Virus record (IMG/VR): IMGVR_UViG_3300030427_000031
Coordinates: 1 to 62,095 of that record
Origin: a virus
Length of the DNA stretch: 62,095 nt
Strand: one strand, 5' to 3'
Positions 50,533 to 59,214 of the stretch are shown piece after piece. Position numbers and translations under genes: made by a program. The notes below the pieces were generated by a model. It searched no databases, was not told the origin of the DNA, and worked only from the letters and a program-made list of their open reading frames with translations. How positions within the stretch are numbered: the stretch's first letter is position 1; each line of letters begins with the position of its first letter.

Positions 50533-52103
50533 TCTCCTTAGCGAGTAATGTAACGGTTATTCCAGCAAAGAAAACCATCGGGACACAGAAAGCAACCGAC
50601 AAAAAGCAGAAAACCAGAGTCGCAGCATACTGTCGTGTCAGTACTGACAGCGATGAGCAAGAAACCAGCTATGAAGCCCAGATCCAGCATTACACCTCAT
50701 ACATTGAAAGTCATCCGGATTGGGTACTAGCCGGAATTTATGCCGATGATGGCATCTCTGGAATGAATACGAAGAAGCGTGATGAGTTCCAGCACATGAT
50801 TAACGACTGCAATGACGGCAAGATAGATATGGTGATTACCAAGTCCATCAGCCGGTTTGCAAGGAATACGGTGGATTGCCTGAATTACACCAGAGCCCTT
50901 AAGAATAAGAACATTGGCGTCTATTTCGAGAAAGAAAATATTAATACGCTCGATGCTAAGGGTGAAGTGCTCATGACAATTATGGCTTCTCTTGCACAGC
51001 AAGAAAGTGAGTCATTGTCGGCCAACGTTCGTCTGGGCTTGCAGTTCCGATACCAACAAGGAAAAGTTCAGGTCAATCACAACTGGTTCTTGGGATATAC
51101 CAAAGATGCAGACGGTCACCTCATCATTGATCCAGAGCAAGCCGAAGTCGTGAAGCGCATTTATAGAGAGTACCTTTCCGGTAAGAGCTTCTTACAGATA
51201 AAAAGGTCTCTTGAGGCCGACGGTATTCTAAACGGTGCGGGTAATGAAAAATGGCATGAAAGTAATATAAAGCAGATACTTACGAACGAGAAGTACATCG
51301 GAGACGCTTTGCTCCAGAAGACTTATACGGTGGATATTCTTGAAAAGAAGCGTGAAGCTAATAAGGGTCAGGTTCCTAAATATTATGTAGAGGACAGCCA
51401 TGAAGCTATTATTCCAAAGGATATCTTCCTAAAGGTACAGGAGGAAATCGCACGACGCGCAAATCTTACTAAAGGCACCACAAAGCGCAAACGAATCTAT
51501 AGTGGCCGTTACGCTTTATCTGGAATAGTTTTCTGCGCATACTGTGGCGACATCTTCCGCAGAATTAAATGGAACAATCGCGGGTGTAAGTCCACCGTTT
51601 GGCGCTGTGTCAGCAGAGTTGAAAAAGACGGCCCTGATTGCCCGGCAAGAACTGTTCACGAGAAATTGCTTCAGGAGGTAGTTATCAAGGCTATAAACGA
51701 AGCGTTCCGTGAAAAGGAAGCAATCCTGCCACTTTTACGAGAGAATATCGAGAGTAGCCTTGAGGAAGTCACCTCAAATCAGATTGCAGCGATTGATGAA
51801 CAAATGAAGTCAATGCAGCAGGAGCTAATGGCAACCGTTAATTCAAAGAATACCGGTGATGAGCTTGGTCTGGAGATTAGGAGGCTGCGCGATGAGAAGC
51901 AGGCCCTACAAAATGAGCAGGCATCCCGTCAGGATCTGAAAAAGCGAATTGATGATTTGATGCGTTTTCTTAACGACCTGCCTTGTGAGCTGATTGAATA
52001 TGAAGAAGATTATGTGAGGACTCTCCTGGAAAAGATAACGGTTTACGACGACCACATCATAGTTGAATTTAAGTCCGGAATTGAAATCCAAATTGACGAA
52101 TAA
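50529..52103 (+). CDS. Large serine recombinase 2
   Basis: 524 aa, ATG after [34 protein letters not shown] carries the catalytic serine; [14 protein letters not shown] and a full recombinase domain follow ([34 protein letters not shown]). Zinc-ribbon cysteines are present ([23 protein letters not shown]) and the C-terminal part is coiled coil (about 400-480). Distinct from recombinase 1, so the two may act together or serve different steps, which the sequence does not reveal. Confidence 0.95.
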   Translation: MISLASNVTVIPAKKTIGTQKATDKKQKTRVAAYCRVSTDSDEQETSYEAQIQHYTSYIESHPDWVLAGIYADDGISGMNTKKRDEFQHMINDCNDGKIDMVITKSISRFARNTVDCLNYTRALKNKNIGVYFEKENINTLDAKGEVLMTIMASLAQQESESLSANVRLGLQFRYQQGKVQVNHNWFLGYTKDADGHLIIDPEQAEVVKRIYREYLSGKSFLQIKRSLEADGILNGAGNEKWHESNIKQILTNEKYIGDALLQKTYTVDILEKKREANKGQVPKYYVEDSHEAIIPKDIFLKVQEEIARRANLTKGTTKRKRIYSGRYALSGIVFCAYCGDIFRRIKWNNRGCKSTVWRCVSRVEKDGPDCPARTVHEKLLQEVVIKAINEAFREKEAILPLLRENIESSLEEVTSNQIAAIDEQMKSMQQELMATVNSKNTGDELGLEIRRLRDEKQALQNEQASRQDLKKRIDDLMRFLNDLPCELIEYEEDYVRTLLEKITVYDDHIIVEFKSGIEIQIDE

Positions 52104-52120
52104 CTAAGTAATGCTAAATC

Positions 52121-52155
52121 ACCCGCAGCTCTTGTCAGAGTTGCGGGTTTCGTTG
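52121..52155 (+). terminator. Terminator after recombinase operon
   Basis: ACCCGCAGCTC (52121-52131) pairs with GAGTTGCGGGT (52138-52148, one mismatch/G-U), followed by TTCGTTGTTT. Confidence 0.6.
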
Positions 52156-52180
52156 TTTATAAAACAATTAATGTGTAAAT

Positions 52181-52210
52181 ATTGTAAATTGAAACCAAAT
52201 GGTTTACAAT
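52181..52210 (+). promoter_or_regulatory. Promoter with nested inverted repeats before the XRE gene
   Basis: TTGTAA (52182-52187), 17 bp, TACAAT (52205-52210). ATTGTAAA (52181-52188) inverts to TTTACAAT (52203-52210), and AAACCA (52192-52197) inverts to TGGTTT (52200-52205). Both repeats cover the -35/-10 region, as expected of an autoregulatory operator. Confidence 0.7.
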
Positions 52211-52238
52211 GTTCCTATTGAGGTTTGGAGGAATTATA

Positions 52239-52463
52239 ATGAAAACTTCGGACATGATACGACAGCTTTGTGAACAAATGAACATGAGCGTTTCCGAATT
52301 GGCTAGGCGGTTAGGCCAGTCCCCACAGAACTTCGGGAAGAAGCTAAAGCGTGAGACTATTACATTAGAAGAACTTAAGGCCATAGCAGATGTGATGAAT
52401 GTTAAGTTTGAGCAGACTTTCATTCTGCCCGATGGCAATGAAATAAAGACAGGAAATGAGTAA
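52239..52463 (+). CDS. XRE-family helix-turn-helix regulator
   Basis: 74 aa from the ATG at 52239 (TGGAGG upstream). SDMIRQLCEQMNMSVSELARRLGQSPQNFGKKLKRETITLEELKAIADVMNVKFEQTFILPDG is a compact HTH of the Cro/C1 type. The palindromic promoter immediately upstream suggests autoregulation and control of the downstream cluster. It is the first gene of the cargo region; it could also be a phage lysogeny regulator, so assignment is open. Confidence 0.85.
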   Translation: MKTSDMIRQLCEQMNMSVSELARRLGQSPQNFGKKLKRETITLEELKAIADVMNVKFEQTFILPDGNEIKTGNE

Positions 52464-52478
52464 AGGAGGCGGCCTAAC

Positions 52479-53159
52479 ATGATGATTAGCCCGGAAGGAT
52501 ACTATGAAGAGCATCTTAAAGGAAAAAATAAAGAACAGATTCTGACCGTTATACGTGGGCTTAAGCAAGAAATAGGTCGTCTTAAGAATACAATGGAAAG
52601 CCCCGACTATGGCGTAAAACCTATTATGCATCCGAGTGAAGATACACGCCTTCACTGGACTCGTGAATATTTGGAAATAGCCAAGCAAGCCTTTGCTGAA
52701 GCTGGTGGAACTTATACCTTAACAAAGTCAGAAAAAAAGGTTGCTGACTTTGATGCAAATATGGATGCCATCTGCAAGATTACCTTTAGCATTGGCGGTT
52801 TCTTTGGTGGCTACCGTAGTTATGTTGTAGAACTATCAGATGAATTGAAAGCCTATACAAAATTATGGGATGATGAAGAACCACTCTTATTGTTGGATGG
52901 TGATAACGAGGAGTCATTTACAAAGGACACTTTTATAGCCGCACTTAGGGATCTTCACATCGGTGAATGGCTCAGACGATATTCAACTAAGCGTTTCGGA
53001 TACACGGTGTGTGATGGTACACAGTGGGAGTTGGAATTTGAATATAGCAATGGCCATAAACCGGTAAGATTTGATGGTGATAACTCATACCCGTATAACT
53101 TCGATAAGTTCCAGATGTTATTTGGCATTGATGAAACTGAGGAGGACGAGGATGAGTAG
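52479..53159 (+). CDS. Uncharacterised protein (226 aa)
   Basis: RBS AAAGGAGG. The N-terminus is helical (YYEEHLKGKNKEQILTVIRGLKQEIGRLKN), the middle has TREYLEIAKQAFAEAGGTYTLTKSEKKVADFDANMDAICKITFSIGGFFGGYRSYVVELS, and the end is acidic (DETEEDEDE). No catalytic motif or family was recognised. It overlaps the next gene by 8 nt and is apparently co-expressed with the XRE gene and the nucleases. Confidence 0.75.
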   Translation: MMISPEGYYEEHLKGKNKEQILTVIRGLKQEIGRLKNTMESPDYGVKPIMHPSEDTRLHWTREYLEIAKQAFAEAGGTYTLTKSEKKVADFDANMDAICKITFSIGGFFGGYRSYVVELSDELKAYTKLWDDEEPLLLLDGDNEESFTKDTFIAALRDLHIGEWLRRYSTKRFGYTVCDGTQWELEFEYSNGHKPVRFDGDNSYPYNFDKFQMLFGIDETEEDEDE

Positions 53160-53562
53160 ATTTGATATTTTGGTGAAATACATACCTATAATTCAGGCGG
53201 ATGGCATCGGTGAATGGGTTGTTGATAAAGAAAACGATGGAACACCGGAACATCCGATACAGATGCCTTTTGTAGATTATTCCGAAATGGTACATAACTT
53301 TATCGATGATGTTTATGCCTTTGAAGAAAGCAATAAAGATATGGAGCTTACCCGTTATGGAGATATTCTCAAAGATAACGGACTTGAATGGGATTCAGAA
53401 TCTATGGAAAATGCTGATGTTTCAAACTTGAACGCACAGTGTGTTCTTGCACTGATTATGGGTGCAGTAAGAGCTGAGCGTTTTTGCGATGGTGCATTAT
53501 TAGATTTCTTCAAGAATGGCTGCATATTGAAGTGGCTTGAAAGATTAAACAGTATTGAGTAA
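53152..53562 (+). CDS. DUF6508-like protein
   Basis: 136 aa from the ATG at 53152, which overlaps the previous stop by 8 nt. SRFDILVKYIPIIQADGIGEWVVDKENDGTPEHPIQMPFVDYSEMVHNFIDDVYAFEESN and LNAQCVLALIMGAVRAERFCDGALLDFFKNGCILKWLERL match the DUF6508 family, all-helical in its second half. Function unknown. The next gene follows after 13 nt with its RBS across the stop. Confidence 0.75.
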   Translation: MSRFDILVKYIPIIQADGIGEWVVDKENDGTPEHPIQMPFVDYSEMVHNFIDDVYAFEESNKDMELTRYGDILKDNGLEWDSESMENADVSNLNAQCVLALIMGAVRAERFCDGALLDFFKNGCILKWLERLNSIE

Positions 53563-53575
53563 AGGAGGTTTGACT

Positions 53576-55201
53576 TTGGATATTAACAAAATTAAAGCTC
53601 TACCGTATGATGAACTGCGTGCTTTATATAAGAACTTCCTACATAGCCAGAACATTTCGATAGCAACAATCAATACTGCTTATGTGGACACCTTCTACCT
53701 TTGGAGGAAAGGAAGCAAAGATCTGTTCTGGAATGCGGTGAACGCTACTGATTTTGAGACTGAAGCAAAGAGTGCATTGATAAAAGCTCTTTCTGAGAAC
53801 TCGACCGGTAATGTCAATTCACTTGTTAGTGGTTACTTGTCTCATCTAAGAAGGTTCCGCTTGTTTCTATCGTCAGATGAAACCATTGCTCCGGTTGAAT
53901 ATAAACAAAAAACCGCAGTAAAAGTAAAGCCAACACATATGAGCCGTGAAATAATAATTAACAAAATGTATGTTGGAGCATATTTGTCAGAGGGCGATAA
54001 TATAGGTCATGAAATCATAAATCTCTATAAGGCAGATGATGGGAAAAACTATATTTATCTCAATTCACAAGGAACAATAGAATTATCTCATGGAGAAAAT
54101 AGAATAACTATTCTGTTGGTACGAAAATTTGCCTCGAAAACATATAAAGTACTAGCCAAGGCAGAGGGGGTTACAATTCTTGATTTTGCCGACAGCAAAC
54201 TTCCGCGAGAAGAGAGATATAAAGGACAAGTTGCATTAGGACTGACCTATGGCGGAATAAGTCTTGTAGATTTATTTAATGAAAACTCGTATCATGGAAG
54301 TCTTCAAGAAGAAAAGAATGCTTATACTACCTTTGTTGCAGATAAGGTTATCAAGCCCAAAAATCAGATATATATTACAGATGATGCATCTGTAAGTGGT
54401 GACAACACTTATTTCATCCGTACTAATAAAGGATTTGGCAAACAAACATTAAGGGAATTCTACAACGAAAATGAAAAGCCGGATTCTTTCGCTGATTTGA
54501 ATCAGATAATTGAAAACAGAGAGTTGTGGGAAGATGCTAATACGACACAAGCAATTTCTGAATTGCCGGAACTTCAAAAAGATCCGTATTTCAATTTCCT
54601 AAAAATAATCAGGCAGGAAGACAATGAACTCGCTTTTTCAAATATGTTAGCTTACTTTTTTGATATAAACAGAGAAGCTTTTTCCCGTTTTGCAAGAGAG
54701 GTTCTAAATATAGAGGTACAAACAGATTTTACTATTGAGAGAGAAAAGAGAAACATTGACCTACTTATTTCTGACAAAAATAATGCCGTTGTAATAGAAA
54801 ATAAAATCAAATCGAGCATCAATGGTATTGATGACCGACATGATATCTACAGTGACCAAGTACAGTCACAGCTAAAAAAATACTATCAATTTGTTACATC
54901 TGATGATGAGTATCGCAATAAAACAGCGAGCTGCTTTATTTTTTCACCTAATTACAATCGCATTGACCTAAGTAAGTTTTCGTGCGGTGAAAAATATACT
55001 ATTGTTTATTACAGAGAAATCTATAATTTCTTTGTTGAGAACAGAAGCCGGTATGATGGGGTGCTTTACTTTGATGATTTCATTAAAGCAATGTATAAGC
55101 ACACCAAGGACTACGACAATGATTTAGAGGAAGAAATGCAAAGAAGATTTCAAAATACTATTTGCAATGCGAAAAAGGGGTATGGAGGCCATCAATTATG
55201 A
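53576..55201 (+). CDS. Two-part protein with C-terminal PD-(D/E)XK nuclease domain
   Basis: 541 aa from a TTG at 53576; the upstream in-frame TTG at 53555 lies before the AAAGGAGG that serves this gene. The first 115 residues are helical. A middle domain (KMYVGAYLSEGDNIGHEIINLYKADDGKNYIYLNSQGTIEL) is uncharacterised. From about 350, NELAFSNMLAYFFDINREAFSRF, RNIDLLISDKNNAVVIENKIKSSI and YSDQVQSQLKKYYQFV form a nuclease core with D and E-x-K. Context with a second nuclease suggests a defence function, which is inference. It overlaps the next gene by 4 nt. Confidence 0.72.
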   Translation: MDINKIKALPYDELRALYKNFLHSQNISIATINTAYVDTFYLWRKGSKDLFWNAVNATDFETEAKSALIKALSENSTGNVNSLVSGYLSHLRRFRLFLSSDETIAPVEYKQKTAVKVKPTHMSREIIINKMYVGAYLSEGDNIGHEIINLYKADDGKNYIYLNSQGTIELSHGENRITILLVRKFASKTYKVLAKAEGVTILDFADSKLPREERYKGQVALGLTYGGISLVDLFNENSYHGSLQEEKNAYTTFVADKVIKPKNQIYITDDASVSGDNTYFIRTNKGFGKQTLREFYNENEKPDSFADLNQIIENRELWEDANTTQAISELPELQKDPYFNFLKIIRQEDNELAFSNMLAYFFDINREAFSRFAREVLNIEVQTDFTIEREKRNIDLLISDKNNAVVIENKIKSSINGIDDRHDIYSDQVQSQLKKYYQFVTSDDEYRNKTASCFIFSPNYNRIDLSKFSCGEKYTIVYYREIYNFFVENRSRYDGVLYFDDFIKAMYKHTKDYDNDLEEEMQRRFQNTICNAKKGYGGHQL

Positions 55202-56211
55202 AGATACATTATTTCCAAAGATACCATGAGAAAGAAAATGTAGCTACAGCTAATACAATGCTGTTGTTATCTCGTTTATATCAATATTCTTCTGATAAGT
55301 TCTTTCGGTTTTTGAAATCGGAATTCTTCTCTGATTCCTTTGAACCGGAAATTGCATTTAACTTACAAGAGAAAAGTGTTGATAGTATCCCTGACGCAAC
55401 CATTACTCAGGAGAGCTTCAAGATTGTAGTTGAGACAAAGATGTCCGACTGGTTTTATTCCGATCAACTTATGAGGCATCTGAATTCCTTTAGTGGTGAA
55501 AAGTATAAGGTAATGATTACTCTAGCACCAGAACTGATGGCAGAAGACAAAAAAGAGACCTTTGAAAAGCAACTCAAAGAATATAATGCTACACAAGACC
55601 ATCCGGTTATCCACATAAATACTACCTTTGAAGGCATTGCAAATGCAATTCAAGAGGTTATCGATGATAAGGATTATGATATGCAAGAAGTACTCGATGA
55701 CTACCTAAATTATTGCTATAACGATGGTCTTATTGCGGTATCTGACTCATGGAAATACATGAGAATGCAGCTTGCAGGTACAACACTTGATTTCAATATT
55801 AGCGAAGACATATACTATGATAATGCTGAACGTGGTTTTAGAGCACATGATTATTTGAGTTTATATAAAAATAAGAGTGTACGTGCAGTGGGTAAAGTCA
55901 GCGCTAGAATTACAGCAATTGAAACCGAAAACGGTATGCAATATGAAGCTGAATTTGGCGATTTAACTGATCAAAGAAAAGAAAAAATTCTCAAGGCTAT
56001 CGCAGACGGTGATGAACATGGCTATGATTTAAGAACAATTAAGCACCGGTATTTCTTTGTGGAAAAATTCTATGAGACGGATTTTAGAAAGATAACGCCT
56101 CGAGCACCAATGGGTACACGAGTATTTGACTTATCACAAGTTTTAGAGACAGAGCATCTGCCTGATACTCAGGGAATAGCAGAGTTGCTTAAAACAAAGA
56201 CATGGAGTTAA
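55198..56211 (+). CDS. PD-(D/E)XK-like nuclease family protein
   Basis: 337 aa from the ATG at 55198 (TATGGAGG upstream). Near the N-terminus, EPEIAFNLQEKSVDSIPDATITQESFKIVVETKMSDWFYSDQL shows PDATI followed by V-E-T-K, the PD-(D/E)XK spacing. The C-terminal half (about 180-337) is a separate beta/alpha region (AERGFRAHDYLSLYKNKSVRAVGKVSARITAIE) without recognised family. Translationally coupled to the previous gene by the ATGA overlap, so the two nucleases probably work together. Confidence 0.7.
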   Translation: MKIHYFQRYHEKENVATANTMLLLSRLYQYSSDKFFRFLKSEFFSDSFEPEIAFNLQEKSVDSIPDATITQESFKIVVETKMSDWFYSDQLMRHLNSFSGEKYKVMITLAPELMAEDKKETFEKQLKEYNATQDHPVIHINTTFEGIANAIQEVIDDKDYDMQEVLDDYLNYCYNDGLIAVSDSWKYMRMQLAGTTLDFNISEDIYYDNAERGFRAHDYLSLYKNKSVRAVGKVSARITAIETENGMQYEAEFGDLTDQRKEKILKAIADGDEHGYDLRTIKHRYFFVEKFYETDFRKITPRAPMGTRVFDLSQVLETEHLPDTQGIAELLKTKTWS

Positions 56212-56229
56212 TAGATGGGAGGATATAAG

Positions 56230-56499
56230 ATGGCTAATTCAAAAGTTCCTGTTGCTACAGCGATTCCTCTATCCCCGATGGATGGAGAGGATTTTTATGC
56301 AGTTATTACTCAGGAAGAAAGAAGTAAGAAAAAGTGGAATTTAATGTGGTTGTTCCGAAAAGGATGTGGAGTGGCACACTTTTGCGTGGAGACAAGCGCA
56401 GATAATGATGATGGTACCATGACACCAGATGGAATTAAAGCTTTGGATGCTATAGGGCGTTTTGATGAAAACAAAGAAATGCTCCTCGAGGAAAACTAA
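56230..56499 (+). CDS. Small uncharacterised protein (89 aa)
   Basis: ATG at 56230 after GGGAGGA. It reads MANSKVPVATAIPLSPMDGEDFYAVITQEERSKKKWNLMWLFRKGCGVAHFCVETSADNDDG. No family was recognised. It overlaps the next gene by one nucleotide and probably belongs to the same operon. Confidence 0.6.
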   Translation: MANSKVPVATAIPLSPMDGEDFYAVITQEERSKKKWNLMWLFRKGCGVAHFCVETSADNDDGTMTPDGIKALDAIGRFDENKEMLLEEN

Positions 56500-57095
56500 T
56501 GGCTAAAAGAGATCGTTATGATGTTCTAGTTATACTTACAAATAATGCGGCTCTCATATGGAAAGAAGCTCGTGGGATAGCACCGGATTCGGCAGCCGAT
56601 AAGCTGGACGATGCTATGCTCGAATGGCAAAGCAAATTGACAAAAACATTAAAAATTTGGATTGATAAAGGTCTCACAATGACTACAGGTGAGCTGATTC
56701 TTGCACGTGCAAATCTTGGTGCAGTCGTTGAGTCATGGCTTAAATTCTTTTACTGTGTTTACTATGAGGATTATTGTAAGAGCCCGATTACAAATAACAA
56801 AGGCAAAATGATAGAGCCGGAAAAAGCTTCGTTCGATAATCTTAAAGACTTTAGTAGTGGAAAGCTATGGGATGATGTAAATTCACCGGAGTACGCTTGG
56901 GTTGATTCTGTTCAGCATAAAAGGAATGCAATTCATTCGTTCAGATATAGAGATATTGGAACTTCACTAGAATTTTTGGATGACATTGATCATCTTTATA
57001 ATTTTGTAGAAAATGTGCTTTCACATTTTCCACCACTTGAGGATTATATCGAGGCATATCCACCTGGTTATGTGATGAATCCATATTCTAATTGA
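56499..57095 (+). CDS. Possible HEPN-like protein (198 aa)
   Basis: The ATG at 56499 overlaps the preceding stop. The protein is largely helical (NNAALIWKEARGIAPDSAADKLDDAMLEWQSKLTKTLKIWIDKG, LARANLGAVVESWLKFFYCVYYEDYCKS). A late HKRNAIHSFRYRD segment (about 146) resembles the R-N-x-x-H type signature of HEPN ribonucleases or their inactive relatives. HEPN proteins are common in abortive-infection systems. The motif is short and spacing is one residue shorter than usual, so this is only a suggestion. Confidence 0.5.
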   Translation: MAKRDRYDVLVILTNNAALIWKEARGIAPDSAADKLDDAMLEWQSKLTKTLKIWIDKGLTMTTGELILARANLGAVVESWLKFFYCVYYEDYCKSPITNNKGKMIEPEKASFDNLKDFSSGKLWDDVNSPEYAWVDSVQHKRNAIHSFRYRDIGTSLEFLDDIDHLYNFVENVLSHFPPLEDYIEAYPPGYVMNPYSN

Positions 57096-57220
57096 TATGT
57101 TCCCACGAACAGTAAAACCGTTGATATATTTCCACATACCTCGAAAATGCTAAAAAACGGTTGACCTGTTTCCACTAACGTATGGTTCAAAATTTCAGCG
57201 GTTGACATCATTTAGGCTAA
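57092..57220. repeat. Tandem TTGAYMTRTTTCCAC repeats, possible solo IS21-type end
   Basis: TTGATATGTTCCCACGAAC (57092-57110), TTGATATATTTCCACATAC (57121-57139) and TTGACCTGTTTCCACTAAC (57161-57179) are related, and a degenerate fourth (TTGACATCATTTAGG) starts at 57202. IS21-family elements carry several such repeats at each end; no istA/istB is present here. 57221-57327 holds no recognised gene. ATTTGCC/GGCAAAT (57309-57315, 57338-57344) may form a hairpin at the integrase 3' end. Confidence 0.45.
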
Positions 57221-57327
57221 CTCGGCCCATGTGGAGACAGTGTGTCTGTTATCCAGTAAAATCAAGGGTTTGAAGTAATAAAAATATCAACCCCTGTTGA
57301 TTTGCTTACTATTTGCCAACGTAATTT

Positions 57328-58563
57328 TTACTTGGTAGGCAAATTATGATTGACTGCTTTTTCAAATATATCAACTGACTGTTCAGCCATTTTTTCAGTT
57401 GAATGTGTGTATGTTCCAAGGGTGGTTTCAATATTGGCATGACCAAGCCTGTCTTGAACATCCTTAATGTTTGCACCATTTTCAATCAGGGTGGTTGCGT
57501 GGGTATGGCGCAATGAATGAAAGTTGAACAGTATACCCAAGCTATAATGAATCACCCTGGCAGCATATTTGAAGGTGTCAGGTGTTATCATGTCACCATC
57601 TTCTTTGGTGCAAACCATTTGAATTGGTTTTATGATACCAGCATCAATTGAAAGTGACAGTGAATAAATCCTTCTTAATTTTTCATTCCCATTCAATTCT
57701 TCAACTTCATATTGCTGAATGAAGTGCTGACCATATTTCAATCTGTTTTCCAGTTGCCATTTCTTATGCTGCTTCAAAGCTAAAATTAATGTTTTACCAA
57801 TCTTGATGGTTCTTACTGATGATTCTGTTTTAGTAGAACCAAAATACCAGTCCGGTTTGCGCTTATAAATGAGTTTGTTAATATTAACAGTTCCTTTTTC
57901 AAGGTCAATATCATCCCATGTCAAACCCATGACTTCACCAATTCTGCATCCAGTATAATATCCAATCATCAGCGCAATATGAAAAGTTGTTCCGGCTGGA
58001 AATCTTGAAATTATCTTTTCAAAGTCATCTTTTGAAATAACCTTGTGGTCAATTTCAAGTTTTGAATGTTCATATTTTGGGTACTTCACATATTGCATGG
58101 GATTATCCTTGATGAACTTGCATGGATGCACAGCATATTTTATTGACCCACTTAAAACAGTCATGATGTTGGTCAAATGATGTTTACTAAAGCCGCTTAA
58201 ATATTTTCCATTGATAAATTCCTGAAGGATTGCGGGTGTCAATGACTTCAGCTTGTAAATTCCCAATGCTGGTTTAATATGATTCCTGATGATAATTTCA
58301 TAACCAGTTTGGGTGTTGTATTTACAATTAAGCAACACATAGTTCTTCATCCAATAATCCATATAATCTGATACTGAAATTTCAGTTGGTTCAAAATGTA
58401 ACCCGGCATTGTTGTACTCTTGAAGTGCAACCCTCAAAGCAGCTTCAGCTTCCTTCTTTGTTCTTCCTCCAACACGTTCAATTCTTTTCCTTTTTCCATC
58501 CACATTGGATGCTTCAAAGGAAAAATACCACTTGTCACCACGTTTTCTTACATGACCTTCCAT
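57328..58563 (-). CDS. Tyrosine recombinase/integrase
   Basis: 411 aa from the ATG at 58563 (AAAGGAT upstream on the - strand); the longer reading to 58704 enters the repeat region. An AP2-like N-terminal arm-binding domain (RKRGDKWYFSFEASNVDGKRKRIERVGGRTKKEAEAAL), SAM-like core-binding domain (about 65-160) and catalytic domain follow, with TGCRIGEVMGLTW (about 206), HSLRHTHAT (about 349) and the nucleophile Y in LGTYTHSTEKM (about 384). The R, HxxR and Y are present, so it looks active. It marks the end of a second integrated element, transcribed toward the junction. Confidence 0.95.
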   Translation of the reverse strand: MEGHVRKRGDKWYFSFEASNVDGKRKRIERVGGRTKKEAEAALRVALQEYNNAGLHFEPTEISVSDYMDYWMKNYVLLNCKYNTQTGYEIIIRNHIKPALGIYKLKSLTPAILQEFINGKYLSGFSKHHLTNIMTVLSGSIKYAVHPCKFIKDNPMQYVKYPKYEHSKLEIDHKVISKDDFEKIISRFPAGTTFHIALMIGYYTGCRIGEVMGLTWDDIDLEKGTVNINKLIYKRKPDWYFGSTKTESSVRTIKIGKTLILALKQHKKWQLENRLKYGQHFIQQYEVEELNGNEKLRRIYSLSLSIDAGIIKPIQMVCTKEDGDMITPDTFKYAARVIHYSLGILFNFHSLRHTHATTLIENGANIKDVQDRLGHANIETTLGTYTHSTEKMAEQSVDIFEKAVNHNLPTK

Positions 58564-58592
58564 AATAACTTCATCCTTTCTTTTATTTTTTA

Positions 58593-58854
58593 GTTCAAGA
58601 TGGTTCAAGATGAATTGTTTTATCTTGAACTGCTTTAAAGCCTTTATATATAAGGTTTTTTTCAATATCAGTTCAAGTTCAAGATTGTTTTTTCTTCTAT
58701 ACATTATTTCTTAAGGATATATAAACATTTTTAATGTAATTTTAAAAATGTTTAATAAAATATCAATTCATCTTGAACCATCTTGAACTTTCCCATAAAT
58801 ACAAGGTTTTCATCTTGAACCACAATCTTGAACCATCTTGAACTTATCTTGAAC
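58593..58854. repeat. Ten copies of the 9-mer ATCTTGAAC/GTTCAAGAT upstream of the integrase
   Basis: GTTCAAGAT occurs at 58593, 58603 and 58677; ATCTTGAAC at 58622, 58770, 58780, 58812, 58825, 58835 and 58846. Adjacent copies are spaced 10-11 bp. A perfect 25-bp inverted repeat (58593-58617 against 58764-58788) encloses an AT-rich core with a 12-bp hairpin AAACATTTTTAA/TTAAAAATGTTT (58723-58734, 58742-58753). It lies between the integrase and the next gene, so it is candidate arm-type, origin or operator DNA. Confidence 0.85.
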
Positions 58855-58858
58855 TAAA

Positions 58859-59197
58859 TTATTTTAATTCAACAAGTATGTATTTCTTGATGTACTGAAT
58901 CCACTTATTAATCCCTTCAATATAATCATGAAGTTCACCTTTGATGTTTTGACTATCATATAAATTTTTCATTATCATCATCCACTTTGTTCTGCCTTGT
59001 AATTTTATTTTTCCAATAGGATATGAAGCATAATCAACATTGATTGTTCCATCTGACAACCTTGTAAATTTAAATACTGCTTTTAACCCGCTTTCTTCTA
59101 TCTTCATTTTAAGAGCATTAAAAAACATAATTTCATCTTCAATAACTTCATAAGTTTTTCTTGGATTAGTTGAATTTTGTGCAATTTTAAATTCCAT
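58859..59197 (-). CDS. Uncharacterised protein (112 aa) of the integrase module
   Basis: Start at 59197 (GAAAGGATTGA upstream on the - strand); the longer reading to 59305 overlaps the neighbour. MEFKIAQNSTNPRKTYEVIEDEIMFFNALKMKIEESGLKAVFKFTRLSDGTINVDYASYPIGKIKLQGRTKWMMIM suggests an alpha/beta protein. No family recognised; it follows the next gene by 17 nt in the same leftward direction and its stop lies 5 nt from the repeat array. Confidence 0.65.
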   Translation of the reverse strand: MEFKIAQNSTNPRKTYEVIEDEIMFFNALKMKIEESGLKAVFKFTRLSDGTINVDYASYPIGKIKLQGRTKWMMIMKNLYDSQNIKGELHDYIEGINKWIQYIKKYILVELK

Positions 59198-59214
59198 TTT
59201 ATCAATCCTTTCAG

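Larger units (their letters stand above)
12686..52103. mobile_element. HK97-type siphovirus prophage
   Basis: Approximate extent from the sigma-like regulator to the last serine recombinase. It holds replication, packaging, head, tail, lysis and integration modules of normal order and about 40 kb total, so it may be inducible. Every canonical structural gene appears intact. Exact att sites could not be identified by eye; the element may extend left to the end of rlmD (about 237) and right to about 57.1 kb, with the restriction island and the nuclease cluster as cargo. Confidence 0.85.

Noticed and set aside
48241-57104. 14-base identity ATTGATATGTTCCC at 48241 and 57091 as possible att sites
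   Set aside because: Several 14-mer matches are expected by chance in 62 kb, and neither copy is placed at a convincing element border.
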